NCBI GenBank assembly: GCA_035405785.1
Contig: DAONJS010000007.1
Span: forward strand, 1 to 64,000
Direction: 5' to 3'
Source of the DNA: BPGX01 sp035405785
Lineage (GTDB): Bacteria; Bacteroidota; Bacteroidia; B-17B0; Aurantibacillaceae
DNA length: 64,000 nucleotides
The notes below the pieces were generated by a model. The model searched no databases. It had not been told where the DNA came from and saw only the letters and a program-made list of their open reading frames with translations. This document shows, piece after piece, positions 27,179 to 36,328 of the stretch. Both the position numbers and the translations under genes were made by a program. Position 1 is the first letter of the stretch. Every line of letters begins with the position of its first letter.

Positions 27179-28285
27179 TTACAATATTGAATTATCTTGA
27201 ATAATAACAGGTGTGCCTTCTTGCAAAGACACAGTGGTTTTGATAAGTTTTGAATTGGGTTCTAATCCAGATAAAATCTCAACTTTATCAGCAGATTGTT
27301 TTCCAATTTTTACATAAACTTTTTTTACTTTGTTATTTTCTACTACATAAACAAATTTTTCTTGATTAACATCAGTTTGAATGTAGTTAATAGGCACTGA
27401 AATTACGGGCTTTTCAGAAGTATAGTTATTAATTGATAAAATGGCAACTTGATTAGGATGTAATTTTGAATTATTGCCAAGATATACTTCTACATTAAAA
27501 GTGCGTGTAATAGGATTAATAGTGCGAGATACATAAGTCAATTTTGTTATTAAACTATCTTGAATATCAGGAAAGAAAATTTTTACATTGTTTCCTTGAT
27601 GAATTTGAGACATATAATTTTCGGGTACATCTGCTTTTACTTTTAAATGATTGAAGTTAATAACTCTGATTGCAGGCATACCGGGTGCTACCATTTGACC
27701 TAATTTAATATCAACCGCATCAACTGTTCCATCAATAGGTGAAATAATTTTTGTCATTCTTAATTGTTCTTGTAATGATGCTAATGTTTTTTCTAAATTT
27801 TCTTTTTGAGATTTTACTTGAAGATATTGCACTTCAGTTCCAATTTTTTGTTCCCATAACTTCTTTTGTTTTTCATACAATTCATTGACAAATTCTAAAT
27901 TACTTTGGAGTGCTTGAATAGATTGCTGAATTGTTCTTGAATCTGTTTCTGCTAAAACTTGACCTGCTTTAACATTATCACCAACCTTTACATGAATTTT
28001 TGTGATAGTACCAGGCATTTCAGAAGAAATAGCAACATTGTCATCTGCATCTACTTTGCCCTGAAAAGTTAGATATGATTTGAAAATTTCAGGTTTTAAT
28101 TCAATAACAGATATAAGAATAGGATTGATAGTATCTTTTTTTAATGATTTAATTTTTGCCTCTACTTCTGAAAGTTGTTTTTTTAATTCAGCTTCTTGTT
28201 TAAGAAGTGAAGATAAATCATCTTTTTTTGAAGAATTGCATCCTGCAATTAAGATAACTGAAATGATAGAAAGTGATTTTTTCAT
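27179..28285 (-). CDS. RND efflux periplasmic adaptor (membrane fusion protein), lipoprotein
   Basis: This 368-residue protein links the RND pump to the outer-membrane channel. It starts with a lipoprotein signal (LIAGC, Cys16), has a short coiled coil, then the biotinyl-lipoyl-like half motifs (MPGTITKIHVKVGDNVKAGQVLAETD and SPIDGTVDAVDIKLGQMV) around a helical hairpin, a beta-barrel domain and a C-terminal membrane-proximal domain. It lies 23 bases upstream of the pump gene on the minus strand and 13 bases after the TolC gene. Confidence 0.92.
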   Translation of the reverse strand: MKKSLSIISVILIAGCNSSKKDDLSSLLKQEAELKKQLSEVEAKIKSLKKDTINPILISVIELKPEIFKSYLTFQGKVDADDNVAISSEMPGTITKIHVKVGDNVKAGQVLAETDSRTIQQSIQALQSNLEFVNELYEKQKKLWEQKIGTEVQYLQVKSQKENLEKTLASLQEQLRMTKIISPIDGTVDAVDIKLGQMVAPGMPAIRVINFNHLKVKADVPENYMSQIHQGNNVKIFFPDIQDSLITKLTYVSRTINPITRTFNVEVYLGNNSKLHPNQVAILSINNYTSEKPVISVPINYIQTDVNQEKFVYVVENNKVKKVYVKIGKQSADKVEILSGLEPNSKLIKTTVSLQEGTPVIIQDNSIL

Positions 28286-28298
28286 AATTTGTTTGTTT

Positions 28299-29642
28299 TT
28301 ATTGAATGTTTCCGATTGCTTTATCTAAATCAATTTTAGCAGAAAGTGCTTCTAATAAAGCAGTTGTATAATTTGTTTGAGCTTCTTTGAGTGCCGCTTC
28401 AGCATTAACTACTTCAAGGTTTGCACCAACACCAGCTTCGTATTTTTTTATTGAAGTATCAAAAACAGATTGTGCTAATTGCAAGTTGTTTTCCTGAGTT
28501 TTTAATGATGCTAAAGCATTTTGATAATTGACAAGAGCAGATTGATATTCTAATTGAACAGATTGTTTAATTTGTTCTAAATTATATTGAGATTTTAATA
28601 CATTATATTTTGCTTGTTGTATTCTGAAATATCTTTGACCAGATGTAAATAAATTCCAATTAAAAGTTACACCAATTAAACCAATAGTAAACCATTGTTT
28701 GTTTGATGAAAAATCAAAAACATCAAATTTAGTTCTTTGTGCATTTTTTGAATATGAGCCATAAGCCACAATAGATGGCAGAAATTGCATTTTATATCTG
28801 TTTAAATCAATTTCATTTAATTTCTTTTGTTGATTAAAAATTTGATATTCAATTCTTTTTTCAGGACTAAATGAAATATCTTTTAAGTCAGTTATTTTAT
28901 CTTTGAAAGCAGGTAATGAATCTGTAAGAACAATGGAATCATTGAGTGGATAGTTCATTTGATATTTTAATAAAGTTTGAGATAGTCCTATAAAGCGAAG
29001 CACTTTTTCTTTTTCTGTTACTAAATTATTGTAAGCAATTTGTATTCTGTCTAAATCTATTTTTTCAACAAAACCATTTTCGTTTAATGCCTTGGTATCA
29101 TTAAGTAGTTTTTCTAATTTTGAGATATTAGTTAGAATAATTTTGAATTTTTCTTTTGCAACTAATGCATTGTAGTATGCTTTTGTAACCTGAACTTTAG
29201 TTTCAATTTTTGTTCTTTGTAAGTTTTTTGAAGTTAGTTCAACTAAATTTTTGGATGCCTGTAAAGCAGAAATGTAATCTGAACTGAAGATTATTTGAGA
29301 TACAGAAATGCCAGCAGTTGCATTGTATTGAGTTCCAAATTTAACAGGAACATAAGTCCCAGGAGGGGCACCAAAAAATTGCCCTGGTAAGAGAGAAGTT
29401 GGTAATTCAAGATAATCTTTTAAGTCAAATGAAGCAGATACTTGGGGTAATCCAATGCCTGTATATTCCCAATTGCGGGCTTTAGCAATTTTGACATCTG
29501 CTTCTGATGCAAGATAATTTGCGTTGTGTGATAATGCGTAATCAATGGCTTCTGATAGTGAAAAAGTTTTGTAATTACTTTGTGCAATTAAACTTGTTGA
29601 AATAGAAACGATGGAAACTAAAATTGTTTTTTTTGTTTTCAT
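28299..29642 (-). CDS. TolC-family outer-membrane efflux channel
   Basis: This 447-residue protein has a signal peptide (about 1-20) and the duplicated OEP/TolC arrangement: long helices with the heptad-rich blocks LSEAIDYALSHN and YEAGVGANLEVVNAEAALKEAQTNYTTA, the latter typical of the second repeat. It forms the outer-membrane exit duct for the RND pump. Gene order (regulator, channel, adaptor, pump) and spacings of 12-23 bases indicate a single transcript. Confidence 0.92.
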   Translation of the reverse strand: MKTKKTILVSIVSISTSLIAQSNYKTFSLSEAIDYALSHNANYLASEADVKIAKARNWEYTGIGLPQVSASFDLKDYLELPTSLLPGQFFGAPPGTYVPVKFGTQYNATAGISVSQIIFSSDYISALQASKNLVELTSKNLQRTKIETKVQVTKAYYNALVAKEKFKIILTNISKLEKLLNDTKALNENGFVEKIDLDRIQIAYNNLVTEKEKVLRFIGLSQTLLKYQMNYPLNDSIVLTDSLPAFKDKITDLKDISFSPEKRIEYQIFNQQKKLNEIDLNRYKMQFLPSIVAYGSYSKNAQRTKFDVFDFSSNKQWFTIGLIGVTFNWNLFTSGQRYFRIQQAKYNVLKSQYNLEQIKQSVQLEYQSALVNYQNALASLKTQENNLQLAQSVFDTSIKKYEAGVGANLEVVNAEAALKEAQTNYTTALLEALSAKIDLDKAIGNIQ

Positions 29643-29654
29643 AAGATAAAAAAA

Positions 29655-30257
29655 TTAATGTTGAATGTATTTTTCTAAAATTTTTATTCCTTTTTCTGTA
29701 GATATTCCGTAGAGAAAATGAGTGGTGAGTTGTTTCTGAAGTTCGTCAAAAGAGATATTAAATTTTTCAAGCACATCGGTTTCAAAGAGTAAATTAATTT
29801 GTAATAATCTTAAATAAGCCATCAATTTAATATTAATGTTTTTTCTTATCAATCCTTGTTTTTGGCCTTTTTCAAGTTCTTTTATTATGGTATCCATAAT
29901 AAAGTTTTTTTTGAACTCTTCTAGATATTTCCACGCTTTTGGATAAAAAGTTTTTAAATCTTCAAAAACGACTGGGTTTATTGATTTCATCATTTCTGAT
30001 GAACAGGTAACTAAAGATAATGTTTGTTCAATGATATTATCAGATTTTTTGATTAACTCTTCAATTTTTTCTTTATGAGTTTTTAAATGATGTTTAACTA
30101 ATTCATATACAACTTCATCTTTATTTTCAAAATGTTCGTAAAATGTTTTTTTGGAGATTTTTAATTTACTTGCTATTTCATCAACAGTAACTCTTCTGAT
30201 ACCTTTACTAAAGAATAATTCTTGTGCAGCAGATATTATGTTTTGTTTTACACTCAT
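29655..30257 (-). CDS. TetR-family transcriptional regulator of the efflux operon
   Basis: This 200-residue protein has the N-terminal TetR helix-turn-helix (IISAAQELFFSKGIRRVTVDEIA, then KISKKTFYEHFENKDEVV) and a variable ligand-binding C-terminal half. It is the first gene of the efflux operon, so it probably represses its own promoter and the pump. The ATG at 30257 is preferred over the TTG at 30272 because the latter lies in a perfect -7 box. The ligand is unknown. Confidence 0.88.
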   Translation of the reverse strand: MSVKQNIISAAQELFFSKGIRRVTVDEIASKLKISKKTFYEHFENKDEVVYELVKHHLKTHKEKIEELIKKSDNIIEQTLSLVTCSSEMMKSINPVVFEDLKTFYPKAWKYLEEFKKNFIMDTIIKELEKGQKQGLIRKNINIKLMAYLRLLQINLLFETDVLEKFNISFDELQKQLTTHFLYGISTEKGIKILEKYIQH

Positions 30258-30269
30258 AATTTTCGGCTG

Positions 30270-30277
30270 CAAAACTA
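30270..30277 (-). promoter_or_regulatory. -7 box of the tetR-tolC-MFP-RND operon
   Basis: TAGTTTTG on the minus strand matches TAnnTTTG exactly, 12 bases before the ATG at 30257. An operator for the TetR protein would be expected near here; no clear palindrome was seen. Confidence 0.55.
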
Positions 30278-30335
30278 TGGAAACTAAAATCGTTTTACAA
30301 GTTTCTAAAAAAGATTTAACAATTTTTAAATTTAT

Positions 30336-30797
30336 TTACCTTTGTGGTATTCTTGGAATAATGGTGTCTTTTCTAATACAAGGATGTTTATCTGGGCAAT
30401 AAGGTGTCCAAAATGAAGGACTTATTTTATACTTTTTTTTGGATGAAATTTGAATGATAAAATCTGGTTTAGAATATTCTGCTTCTAAACATTTTTTATC
30501 ATATAATTTTACTGGAAAATCAGATGGTGTTTGTTTGTAGTATTTCCAAGGGTCAAATAAATAGTATTTTCCCTTTATTGAAGGAATAGTTATTTTACCT
30601 TCGCTGTTTGTATAAATAGTATCAATTTTATTAGATGGGTATTGAATAATCCATTTTTTATTTGATAAAACAAAATATGAAGTTGTATCTGGATTTCTTG
30701 CACCACCGCATTTGGGCTTTTTATATTTTAGTGTTATTAAAAATTGTGCATTTAAATTGATTGAAAAGAAGATTAAAATTGAAATGTAGCGAAGCAT
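30336..30797 (-). CDS. Exported protein of unknown function
   Basis: This is a 153-residue protein that I do not recognise. It starts with a signal peptide (MLRYISILIFF ... LNAQ). The mature part has a few cysteines (PKCGG, KKCLEAEY, YCPDKHPC) that could form disulfides, and beta-rich segments. The ATG at 30797 is chosen because the longer reading adds 19 polar residues before the signal peptide and overlaps birA. It begins 10 bases after the birA stop and is probably co-transcribed with it. Confidence 0.65.
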   Translation of the reverse strand: MLRYISILIFFSINLNAQFLITLKYKKPKCGGARNPDTTSYFVLSNKKWIIQYPSNKIDTIYTNSEGKITIPSIKGKYYLFDPWKYYKQTPSDFPVKLYDKKCLEAEYSKPDFIIQISSKKKYKISPSFWTPYCPDKHPCIRKDTIIPRIPQR

Positions 30798-30807
30798 ATT
30801 TAATTTT

Positions 30808-31551
30808 TTAGAGTAAAAATTTAATTTCTTTGTTAGCAAATTGGTATTCTTCATTTTCTGTTTTTACAAGTATTTTACCATTATCTAAGAGTGCAGAAAT
30901 TTTTCCTTTTAATAATTCATTATTGTATTGAAATAAAAAATCATTTTGCCAGCCATAAAGATATTTTGTGTAAAGTTGGTTGATGGTTTCAAATTTTTGT
31001 AATTGCAAAAGTGAGAAATAATTATCAATAAGTAGTGTAAGTTTATTTATTATATCTGATATTGATATTTCAATTCTTTTGATATTTATTATAGAAGTTG
31101 CGGTTTTATTGAATTGTTGAAAATTTGTTTGATTAATATTCAAGCCAACGCCAATGATAGTTTTTGTGATTTTATTTTTTTCAATAATGTTTTCAATTAA
31201 AATACCACATATTTTTTTATATCCTTCGTTTGTAAGAACAATAATATCATTTGGCCATTTAATTTTGATGTGCTGTTCTTCAATTTGATAATTTTTTAAT
31301 AATTCAACTAATAATATTGAAATCCATCTGCTGATGTAATTGTTATATTCTACAGATAATGATAAGGGAAGAACAATTGAACAGAGCAAGTTTTTTGAAT
31401 TTTCACTGTACCAAACATTATTTGATTGTCCTCTCCCTTTAGTTTGAAAATCTGCATAAATTAAAGCAGGCACTTCAAATTGATTGATATTTAAATTTGC
31501 ATAATCATTCGTACTTTCAGTTTCTTTAATATGTATTATATTCCATTGCAT
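30808..31551 (-). CDS. birA: Biotin--[acetyl-CoA-carboxylase] ligase
   Basis: This 247-residue enzyme attaches biotin to the carboxylase carrier protein. It has the biotinyl-AMP-binding GRGQSNNVWYS, the catalytic KIKWPNDI, and GVGLNIN. It lacks the N-terminal winged helix of E. coli BirA, so it is the monofunctional type and does not act as a repressor. The terminator of the upstream siaBC operon lies just before its start. Confidence 0.92.
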   Translation of the reverse strand: MQWNIIHIKETESTNDYANLNINQFEVPALIYADFQTKGRGQSNNVWYSENSKNLLCSIVLPLSLSVEYNNYISRWISILLVELLKNYQIEEQHIKIKWPNDIIVLTNEGYKKICGILIENIIEKNKITKTIIGVGLNINQTNFQQFNKTATSIINIKRIEISISDIINKLTLLIDNYFSLLQLQKFETINQLYTKYLYGWQNDFLFQYNNELLKGKISALLDNGKILVKTENEEYQFANKEIKFLL

Positions 31552-31555
31552 ATTA

Positions 31556-31594
31556 TTTAAAAAAGAAAAGCAAGGAGTATTTTTCTCCCTGCTT
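31556..31594 (-). terminator. Rho-independent terminator after siaC
   Basis: On the minus strand AAGCAGGGAG and CTCCTTGCTT form a 10-bp stem with one mismatch and a 7-base loop, followed by a run of TTTTCTTTTTT. It lies 29 bases after the siaC-like stop codon and just ahead of birA, separating the two units. Confidence 0.7.
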
Positions 31595-31623
31595 ACTTAT
31601 ATTATTATATATTTTCCAGAGGA

Positions 31624-32007
31624 TTATTCGTCTACTTCAACCATTTTAAACGGGATACCTACAATGGTTTGATAATCCTGACCAGCTTCCATCATATCTT
31701 CATCATCTTTTTCATAAATCCAGGTAACATCAACTTGTGCCCCATTTTTGTGCAATTCCGCCAATTTTTTAAATATATCCAAAACGCACTTAGAGGAACT
31801 GGTATTGAAGTATTCTAATCGAACAGATACATTTATTTTGTCTTTTGTTTTTTCTGCTATCCATTTATCAAGTGCTTCAAATACAGGTGTGTAAAATTGT
31901 ACAGAATTTTCAGGAATAGAACGCCCATTAATCACAATAGTTTTACTTGCTGGATCAAGCATTAAATAAGGGGTTTTGGGAGTTGCTTCTACTTCTATTT
32001 TTTTCAT
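31624..32007 (-). CDS. SiaC-like protein (DUF1987)
   Basis: This 127-residue protein belongs to DUF1987, whose best-known member is SiaC of Pseudomonas aeruginosa, a small partner protein switched by phosphorylation of a threonine. The family blocks are visible: TPYLMLDP, GRSIPENSVQFY, and the phosphorylation loop YFNTSSSK, where Thr69 matches the known site. It lies 19 bases after the SiaB-like kinase gene. In Pseudomonas SiaC controls the diguanylate cyclase SiaD; no cyclase gene is in this window, so the local target is unknown. Confidence 0.85.
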   Translation of the reverse strand: MKKIEVEATPKTPYLMLDPASKTIVINGRSIPENSVQFYTPVFEALDKWIAEKTKDKINVSVRLEYFNTSSSKCVLDIFKKLAELHKNGAQVDVTWIYEKDDEDMMEAGQDYQTIVGIPFKMVEVDE

Positions 32008-32026
32008 AGTTTTATAGATTTTAATG

Positions 32027-32584
32027 TTAGTTGATTTTATTATTGATTTTTATGTTTAAAATAAAGAATGATATGTTGTCGGTTATTGGTAAAAACTCAT
32101 ATTCTAATTTTTCACCAGATTTACGGGCAATGTCAATAATTCCAAGTCCTCCTCCTCCTTTTAGTGACATTTCACCATTTGTAAGCACTTGTTTGTAATA
32201 TTCTTTAAGTTCTTCTTTGGTTAAAGCATTAATTTCATCAATTCTTTTTTTCAATCCAGATACATTTTCATTCAAAATATAATTTCCTGTAATAATTTTA
32301 TAACCATCTTCGGATTTTCCAATCATGAAAATTGCTGATCTGTCTTTCCCATTTATGTGAGAAGGAATTTCATCCATGTGATGATATAGATTTTGCAAGC
32401 ATTCTACAAGTACATGATATACTTTTTTTCTAATTTTTGGTTCCTCATTAAAACTTTCTAATCGGTTTTCCATTATTTGCAATATAGAAGTCAACAAATC
32501 GGAAGTAATATCACCCTTGAAGGACAGGATGATACCCGATTCCTCCATTGACTTATATATTGAAAAAATGTTTTCTAATTTCAT
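32027..32584 (-). CDS. SiaB-family protein kinase
   Basis: This 185-residue protein resembles SiaB, an HATPase-fold kinase that phosphorylates SiaC. The ATP-binding N box is in HVLVECLQNLYHH and the glycine-rich loop in SLKGGGGLGIIDIARK. There is no histidine-phosphotransfer or sensor domain. It forms an operon with a lipoprotein (10-base gap) and the SiaC-like gene (19-base gap). The phosphatase SiaA, which opposes the kinase in Pseudomonas, is not next to it. Confidence 0.85.
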   Translation of the reverse strand: MKLENIFSIYKSMEESGIILSFKGDITSDLLTSILQIMENRLESFNEEPKIRKKVYHVLVECLQNLYHHMDEIPSHINGKDRSAIFMIGKSEDGYKIITGNYILNENVSGLKKRIDEINALTKEELKEYYKQVLTNGEMSLKGGGGLGIIDIARKSGEKLEYEFLPITDNISFFILNIKINNKIN

Positions 32585-32594
32585 TTTAAGTTAA

Positions 32595-33455
32595 TTAGTT
32601 TAATGTAATCTCAAAAGAATTTCCATCAACTGTAACTGTTGCTTTATCATCGCAAGCTCCATTTCCATAATTAATAGTTCTGGTTTTTAAATCTTTTGGT
32701 GTAATTTGAATAGTACCTTTGGTTATGTATTTACAACTTGATGGTTTGAATAAATTATTAATTGTAACATTATATAATCTTCCTTCTCTGTTTTTTCCAT
32801 TAGCTGTTCCGTTTACTATTGTAATATCATCGTCAGATGGATCGGCAGTATTTTTTGTATCAATTGATACAGATCTTGTAGAATTGTAAGTTATTGTCCA
32901 TGAAGGTGCGGCACAAACTGCATTATACACACTAATTGTATAAGTATATATACCATTATTCATTCCACCATTTTTAAATACAACACTATCAACCATATAA
33001 TTTACTGTGTTTAATTTATAATTAATAAATTGCAATAACATAGATGCTCCTGGCTTTTTAATTCCACCACCTCTATAAGTGATTCTCCATTTACCAGTTC
33101 TGACAATGTTATCAAAAGAATAACCACCACATGTTCCAAAATCATATTCATATACTGGATTTTCATGACTTGGAGATGTCCATAGTGTATCGCCCGCTAT
33201 CATTGTTAAAGTATCACAAGTAGATAATATGCCTGAAAAACCTGACATTAATCTTGGAGGGCTACTTTTAGTTTTTATGGTCAAGTTGGTTGCTGTAGGC
33301 CCTACTTGTGCAAATTCTCTTTCACAAATTGAATAGTCAATGGAAGTTTGAGATTCAGTATCTAATGCGGGCTGTTGTTCAGATTTTTTACAACCGCTAA
33401 TAGCAAAAATAAATACTATTGTGAAAATACTTGAAAAATAGGCGAATATTTTCAT
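32595..33455 (-). CDS. Putative lipoprotein, first gene of the siaBC operon
   Basis: This is a 286-residue protein with a lipoprotein signal peptide (FIFAISGC). The rest is beta-rich and Thr/Ser/Asn-rich (GGYSFDNIVRTGKWRITYRGGG, TKGTIQITPKD, DDKATVTVDG) and looks like an extracytoplasmic beta-sandwich protein typical of Bacteroidota; the family was not recognised. The ATG at 33455 is used because the upstream extension overlaps the -7 box at 33473-33480. It may be co-transcribed with siaBC only by position. Confidence 0.72.
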   Translation of the reverse strand: MKIFAYFSSIFTIVFIFAISGCKKSEQQPALDTESQTSIDYSICEREFAQVGPTATNLTIKTKSSPPRLMSGFSGILSTCDTLTMIAGDTLWTSPSHENPVYEYDFGTCGGYSFDNIVRTGKWRITYRGGGIKKPGASMLLQFINYKLNTVNYMVDSVVFKNGGMNNGIYTYTISVYNAVCAAPSWTITYNSTRSVSIDTKNTADPSDDDITIVNGTANGKNREGRLYNVTINNLFKPSSCKYITKGTIQITPKDLKTRTINYGNGACDDKATVTVDGNSFEITLN

Positions 33456-33472
33456 TCTATTTAATTTTTTGG

Positions 33473-33480
33473 CAAATATA
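33473..33480 (-). promoter_or_regulatory. -7 box of the lipoprotein-siaB-siaC operon
   Basis: TATATTTG on the minus strand matches TAnnTTTG exactly and lies 17 bases before the ATG at 33455. Confidence 0.55.
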
Positions 33481-33516
33481 AGTAATAATTTTCTTATCAA
33501 AAAAAAAATTTTAAAT

Positions 33517-34923
33517 TTACTTTTTTACCCATTCTATAAGTAATTTAAAAATCGTTTCATAATTTGTGAAAGTTAATTTATTCGCTTTGTCATAAATATC
33601 GTGATACGCATTAATATCGCCCATTGTGTAAATAAAAAAACTCTTAACTCCTTTTTCTGTGAACCAGTAATGGTCGCTGTTTTGGGCTTTTCCACGAGAA
33701 TGAATAGAGATATTATATCCTTTTTCTTCATTGATTTTCTTTAAAGTATTAAAATCATCTTGAAATATTTTTCCATTCACTACCATAATACCTTCACTTC
33801 CTCCGCCCATTAAATCTAAATTTATCAAAACTTTTATTCTATTCAAATCAAATAATGGATGTTCTACATAATACTTTGAACCTAATAATCCAATCTCTTC
33901 TCCTGTAAAAAAGAAGAAAGCAACTGAATGTTTTGTAGGATTATTTTTGTAATACCTCATTAAATCTAATAACGTTGCAACTCCTGATGCATTGTCATTA
34001 GCACCTGGAAAGTAAGTTGTATCTATATTTCCTAAATGATCGTAATGTGCTGTAAATACAATGAAACTATCTGGAATTTCTTTACCGGGAATAAATGCAA
34101 AGATATTATCTGTTTTCACTTCTTCAATTTTAGATTTTACATTCAAAGAACATTTGAATGAATTTTTATTTTTTTCTATAACTTCTTGATTCAAAAAAAT
34201 CATTCCAACATCTTCTTGTTTTTGAGATGTAGAAAACATCAGTTTATTTTCAATTTTAAATATTATGCCTTTTTCTTTATTGATAAAATAAACAGAATCA
34301 TATTTGACTAATTCTCCCGAAAAATCAACATTCGGGCAAGAAGCATCAGGTATATAGTCCTTTCCTAATATTAATTCTTTATCATCTAAAACTAATTTTG
34401 TGAAATAAATGTTATTTGCAGTAAATGTTATCTTTGGTTTGCTGACTTTATTAGAAATACTATATTTTGAAAAATTATTTTCTTTATTAGAGAAATCTTT
34501 ACTATTCAACACATACTTTTCTAAATCATATCCCCCAATGTTTTTAATTTCCTTCAAAATAAATTCTCTGGATTTTTCTACACCACTTTTTCTGTCTTTT
34601 GGAAAAATAGTATAACCTCTTCCTGCAAAGTTTTTTGAACTTAGTTGATTACAAATTTTTTGAACATATTCTTTATCTTGTGAATAAAAAGATAAATTAA
34701 AAAGTAAAAATATTAAAGTTATTCTAATTCTAATTACTGAAAAGAATTTTATTTTTAAAACACAAAGATCACCAAGATTCTTTAAAAAAGACCACAAAGA
34801 ATTAGTGGATTTATCAAGTCCTTTGTGCACTTTGAGATCTGTAGTTATCTTTGCGTACTTTGTGTTAAAAATTTTGGAAAATAAAATTGTTTTAGTATAA
34901 ATCAACCAGTTTTTATTCATCAC
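33517..34923 (-). CDS. M28-family zinc aminopeptidase; start uncertain because a repeat lies over the 5' end
   Basis: The peptidase part is clear: TAHYDHLGNID, PGANDNASGVATLLDL, FFTGEEIGLLGS, NLDLMGGG and NAYHDIYD give the two-zinc M28 site. A signal peptide (TLIFLLFNLSFYSQ) precedes it at about residues 68-84. The first ~65 residues from the ATG at 34923 are encoded mostly by a ~150 bp dispersed repeat, which keeps the frame open. There is no ATG between the repeat and the signal peptide; only GTG or TTG codons inside the repeat could serve. The start at 34923 is 10 bases after the nuoN stop. The true N-terminus is therefore unknown. Confidence 0.8.
   Translation of the reverse strand: MMNKNWLIYTKTILFSKIFNTKYAKITTDLKVHKGLDKSTNSLWSFLKNLGDLCVLKIKFFSVIRIRITLIFLLFNLSFYSQDKEYVQKICNQLSSKNFAGRGYTIFPKDRKSGVEKSREFILKEIKNIGGYDLEKYVLNSKDFSNKENNFSKYSISNKVSKPKITFTANNIYFTKLVLDDKELILGKDYIPDASCPNVDFSGELVKYDSVYFINKEKGIIFKIENKLMFSTSQKQEDVGMIFLNQEVIEKNKNSFKCSLNVKSKIEEVKTDNIFAFIPGKEIPDSFIVFTAHYDHLGNIDTTYFPGANDNASGVATLLDLMRYYKNNPTKHSVAFFFFTGEEIGLLGSKYYVEHPLFDLNRIKVLINLDLMGGGSEGIMVVNGKIFQDDFNTLKKINEEKGYNISIHSRGKAQNSDHYWFTEKGVKSFFIYTMGDINAYHDIYDKANKLTFTNYETIFKLLIEWVKK
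34752..34900 (-). repeat. ~150 bp dispersed element at the 5' end of the M28 gene
   Basis: This is a second copy of the element at 16534-16685: AAAACACAAAG at one side, CTTTGTGCACTTTG and CTTTGCGTACTTTGTG at the other, and the same T/A-rich tail ending TTTTAGTATAA. Both copies read the same way on the plus strand. Here it is within the open frame of the M28 peptidase, between nuoN and the signal peptide. Confidence 0.75.
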
Positions 34924-34932
34924 AACATTTTA

Positions 34933-36321
34933 TTATTGCTTAAAAGTATAAGCAATAATGTCTGGATAAATTCCAGCAACAACTAACAATAAAACTGAAA
35001 TAACAATAACGAGCCATTCATTTCTGCTTAATTGAATAGCAATATTTTCTGATTTCTTATCATTCTCAAACATTGCTAAAACCATTTTCAAATAATATAC
35101 AACACCTAATATAGATGCTAAAATGGCTACTATAATCATCCATTTATATCCAGAAACCATTAATTGAGATAACACATAATATTTAGCAAAAAATCCAGCA
35201 GTAATGGGAATACCAGCCATTGATAATAAGGCAATCATTAAAGAAATCGCTAAAAATGGATGTTTATACATTAACCCTTTCAAAACATTTATTTGCTCAT
35301 CTTTATCTTTTGCAACAAAATGAATAACTGCAAAAGATGTAATACTTGCTATTGAATATGCAAATGTATAATACAACAAAGCATTTACTGTAGATGAATT
35401 ACGAACATCTGAAATAATCAATAACATCATTATAGATGCATGGCTAATACTTGAAAATGCTAATAATCTTTTTGTATTTTGCTGTTTGAGTGCAGAAAAA
35501 TTTGAAATAACAAGTGAAATTAAAATCAAAATAGAAATTACTTCTACATAATGATTATATGCAGGATAAAAATACCAAAGGAATAACTTCATTATAGCCA
35601 CAAAAACAGAAGTTTTTACTATTGTGCTCATTAATGCAGTAATCACAATCGGCGAACCTTCATAAACATCTGGTGTCCAGAAATGAAAAGGTGCTATTGA
35701 AACTTTGAATGCTAATGCAATCAAAATCATAATTATTCCTGCATAAGCAAATTTAGGAACTATATCAGTGCTTAATGCTAACTGAACATCGCTTAAATTA
35801 AAACTTCCCGAAGCCCCATATAGCAATGCTATTCCAAATAACAAAAATCCAGATGCAAAAGAACCCATTATTAAATATTTAAAACCTGCTTCATTTGATA
35901 ATATATTTTTCTTATTACTTGCGGCTAATACATACATAGGAATACTTAATATCTCAATTCCTAAAAATAATGTTACAAGATTATTAAATCCAACTAAAAG
36001 CATTGCACCTACCAATGAATATAAAACAAGTGAGGTATGTTCTATTATACTTGTTTCATCATTGAAATAGTTTTTTGACATCATCAACCATAAAAATACA
36101 GTGATTAATAAAACACTTGAAAAAGCCAAAGCAAGATTATCATACATCACCATATTGTCAGAATATCTCCAAGAAAAATTATTATTCCATTCTTTTATAT
36201 TCATTCCAAGTGCTAATAAAATTCCTATTAAAGACAAAGGATAAATTACTTTTTTGAAATTAAAAATTTCTGCCAATAATGTTATTGTCCCAATAATTAC
36301 TATTACTAATAATGCCATCAT
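34933..36321 (-). CDS. nuoN: NADH-quinone oxidoreductase subunit N
   Basis: This 462-residue membrane subunit of respiratory complex I is one of the three antiporter-like proton channels. It has about 14 membrane helices and the family blocks FLGIEILSIPMYVLAA, the lysine-bearing APFHFWTPDVYEGSP, and LLAFSSISHASIM. It is the last gene of nuoJKLMN, 7 bases after nuoM. Confidence 0.95.
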   Translation of the reverse strand: MMALLVIVIIGTITLLAEIFNFKKVIYPLSLIGILLALGMNIKEWNNNFSWRYSDNMVMYDNLALAFSSVLLITVFLWLMMSKNYFNDETSIIEHTSLVLYSLVGAMLLVGFNNLVTLFLGIEILSIPMYVLAASNKKNILSNEAGFKYLIMGSFASGFLLFGIALLYGASGSFNLSDVQLALSTDIVPKFAYAGIIMILIALAFKVSIAPFHFWTPDVYEGSPIVITALMSTIVKTSVFVAIMKLFLWYFYPAYNHYVEVISILILISLVISNFSALKQQNTKRLLAFSSISHASIMMLLIISDVRNSSTVNALLYYTFAYSIASITSFAVIHFVAKDKDEQINVLKGLMYKHPFLAISLMIALLSMAGIPITAGFFAKYYVLSQLMVSGYKWMIIVAILASILGVVYYLKMVLAMFENDKKSENIAIQLSRNEWLVIVISVLLLVVAGIYPDIIAYTFKQ

Positions 36322-36328
36322 ATCTAAA

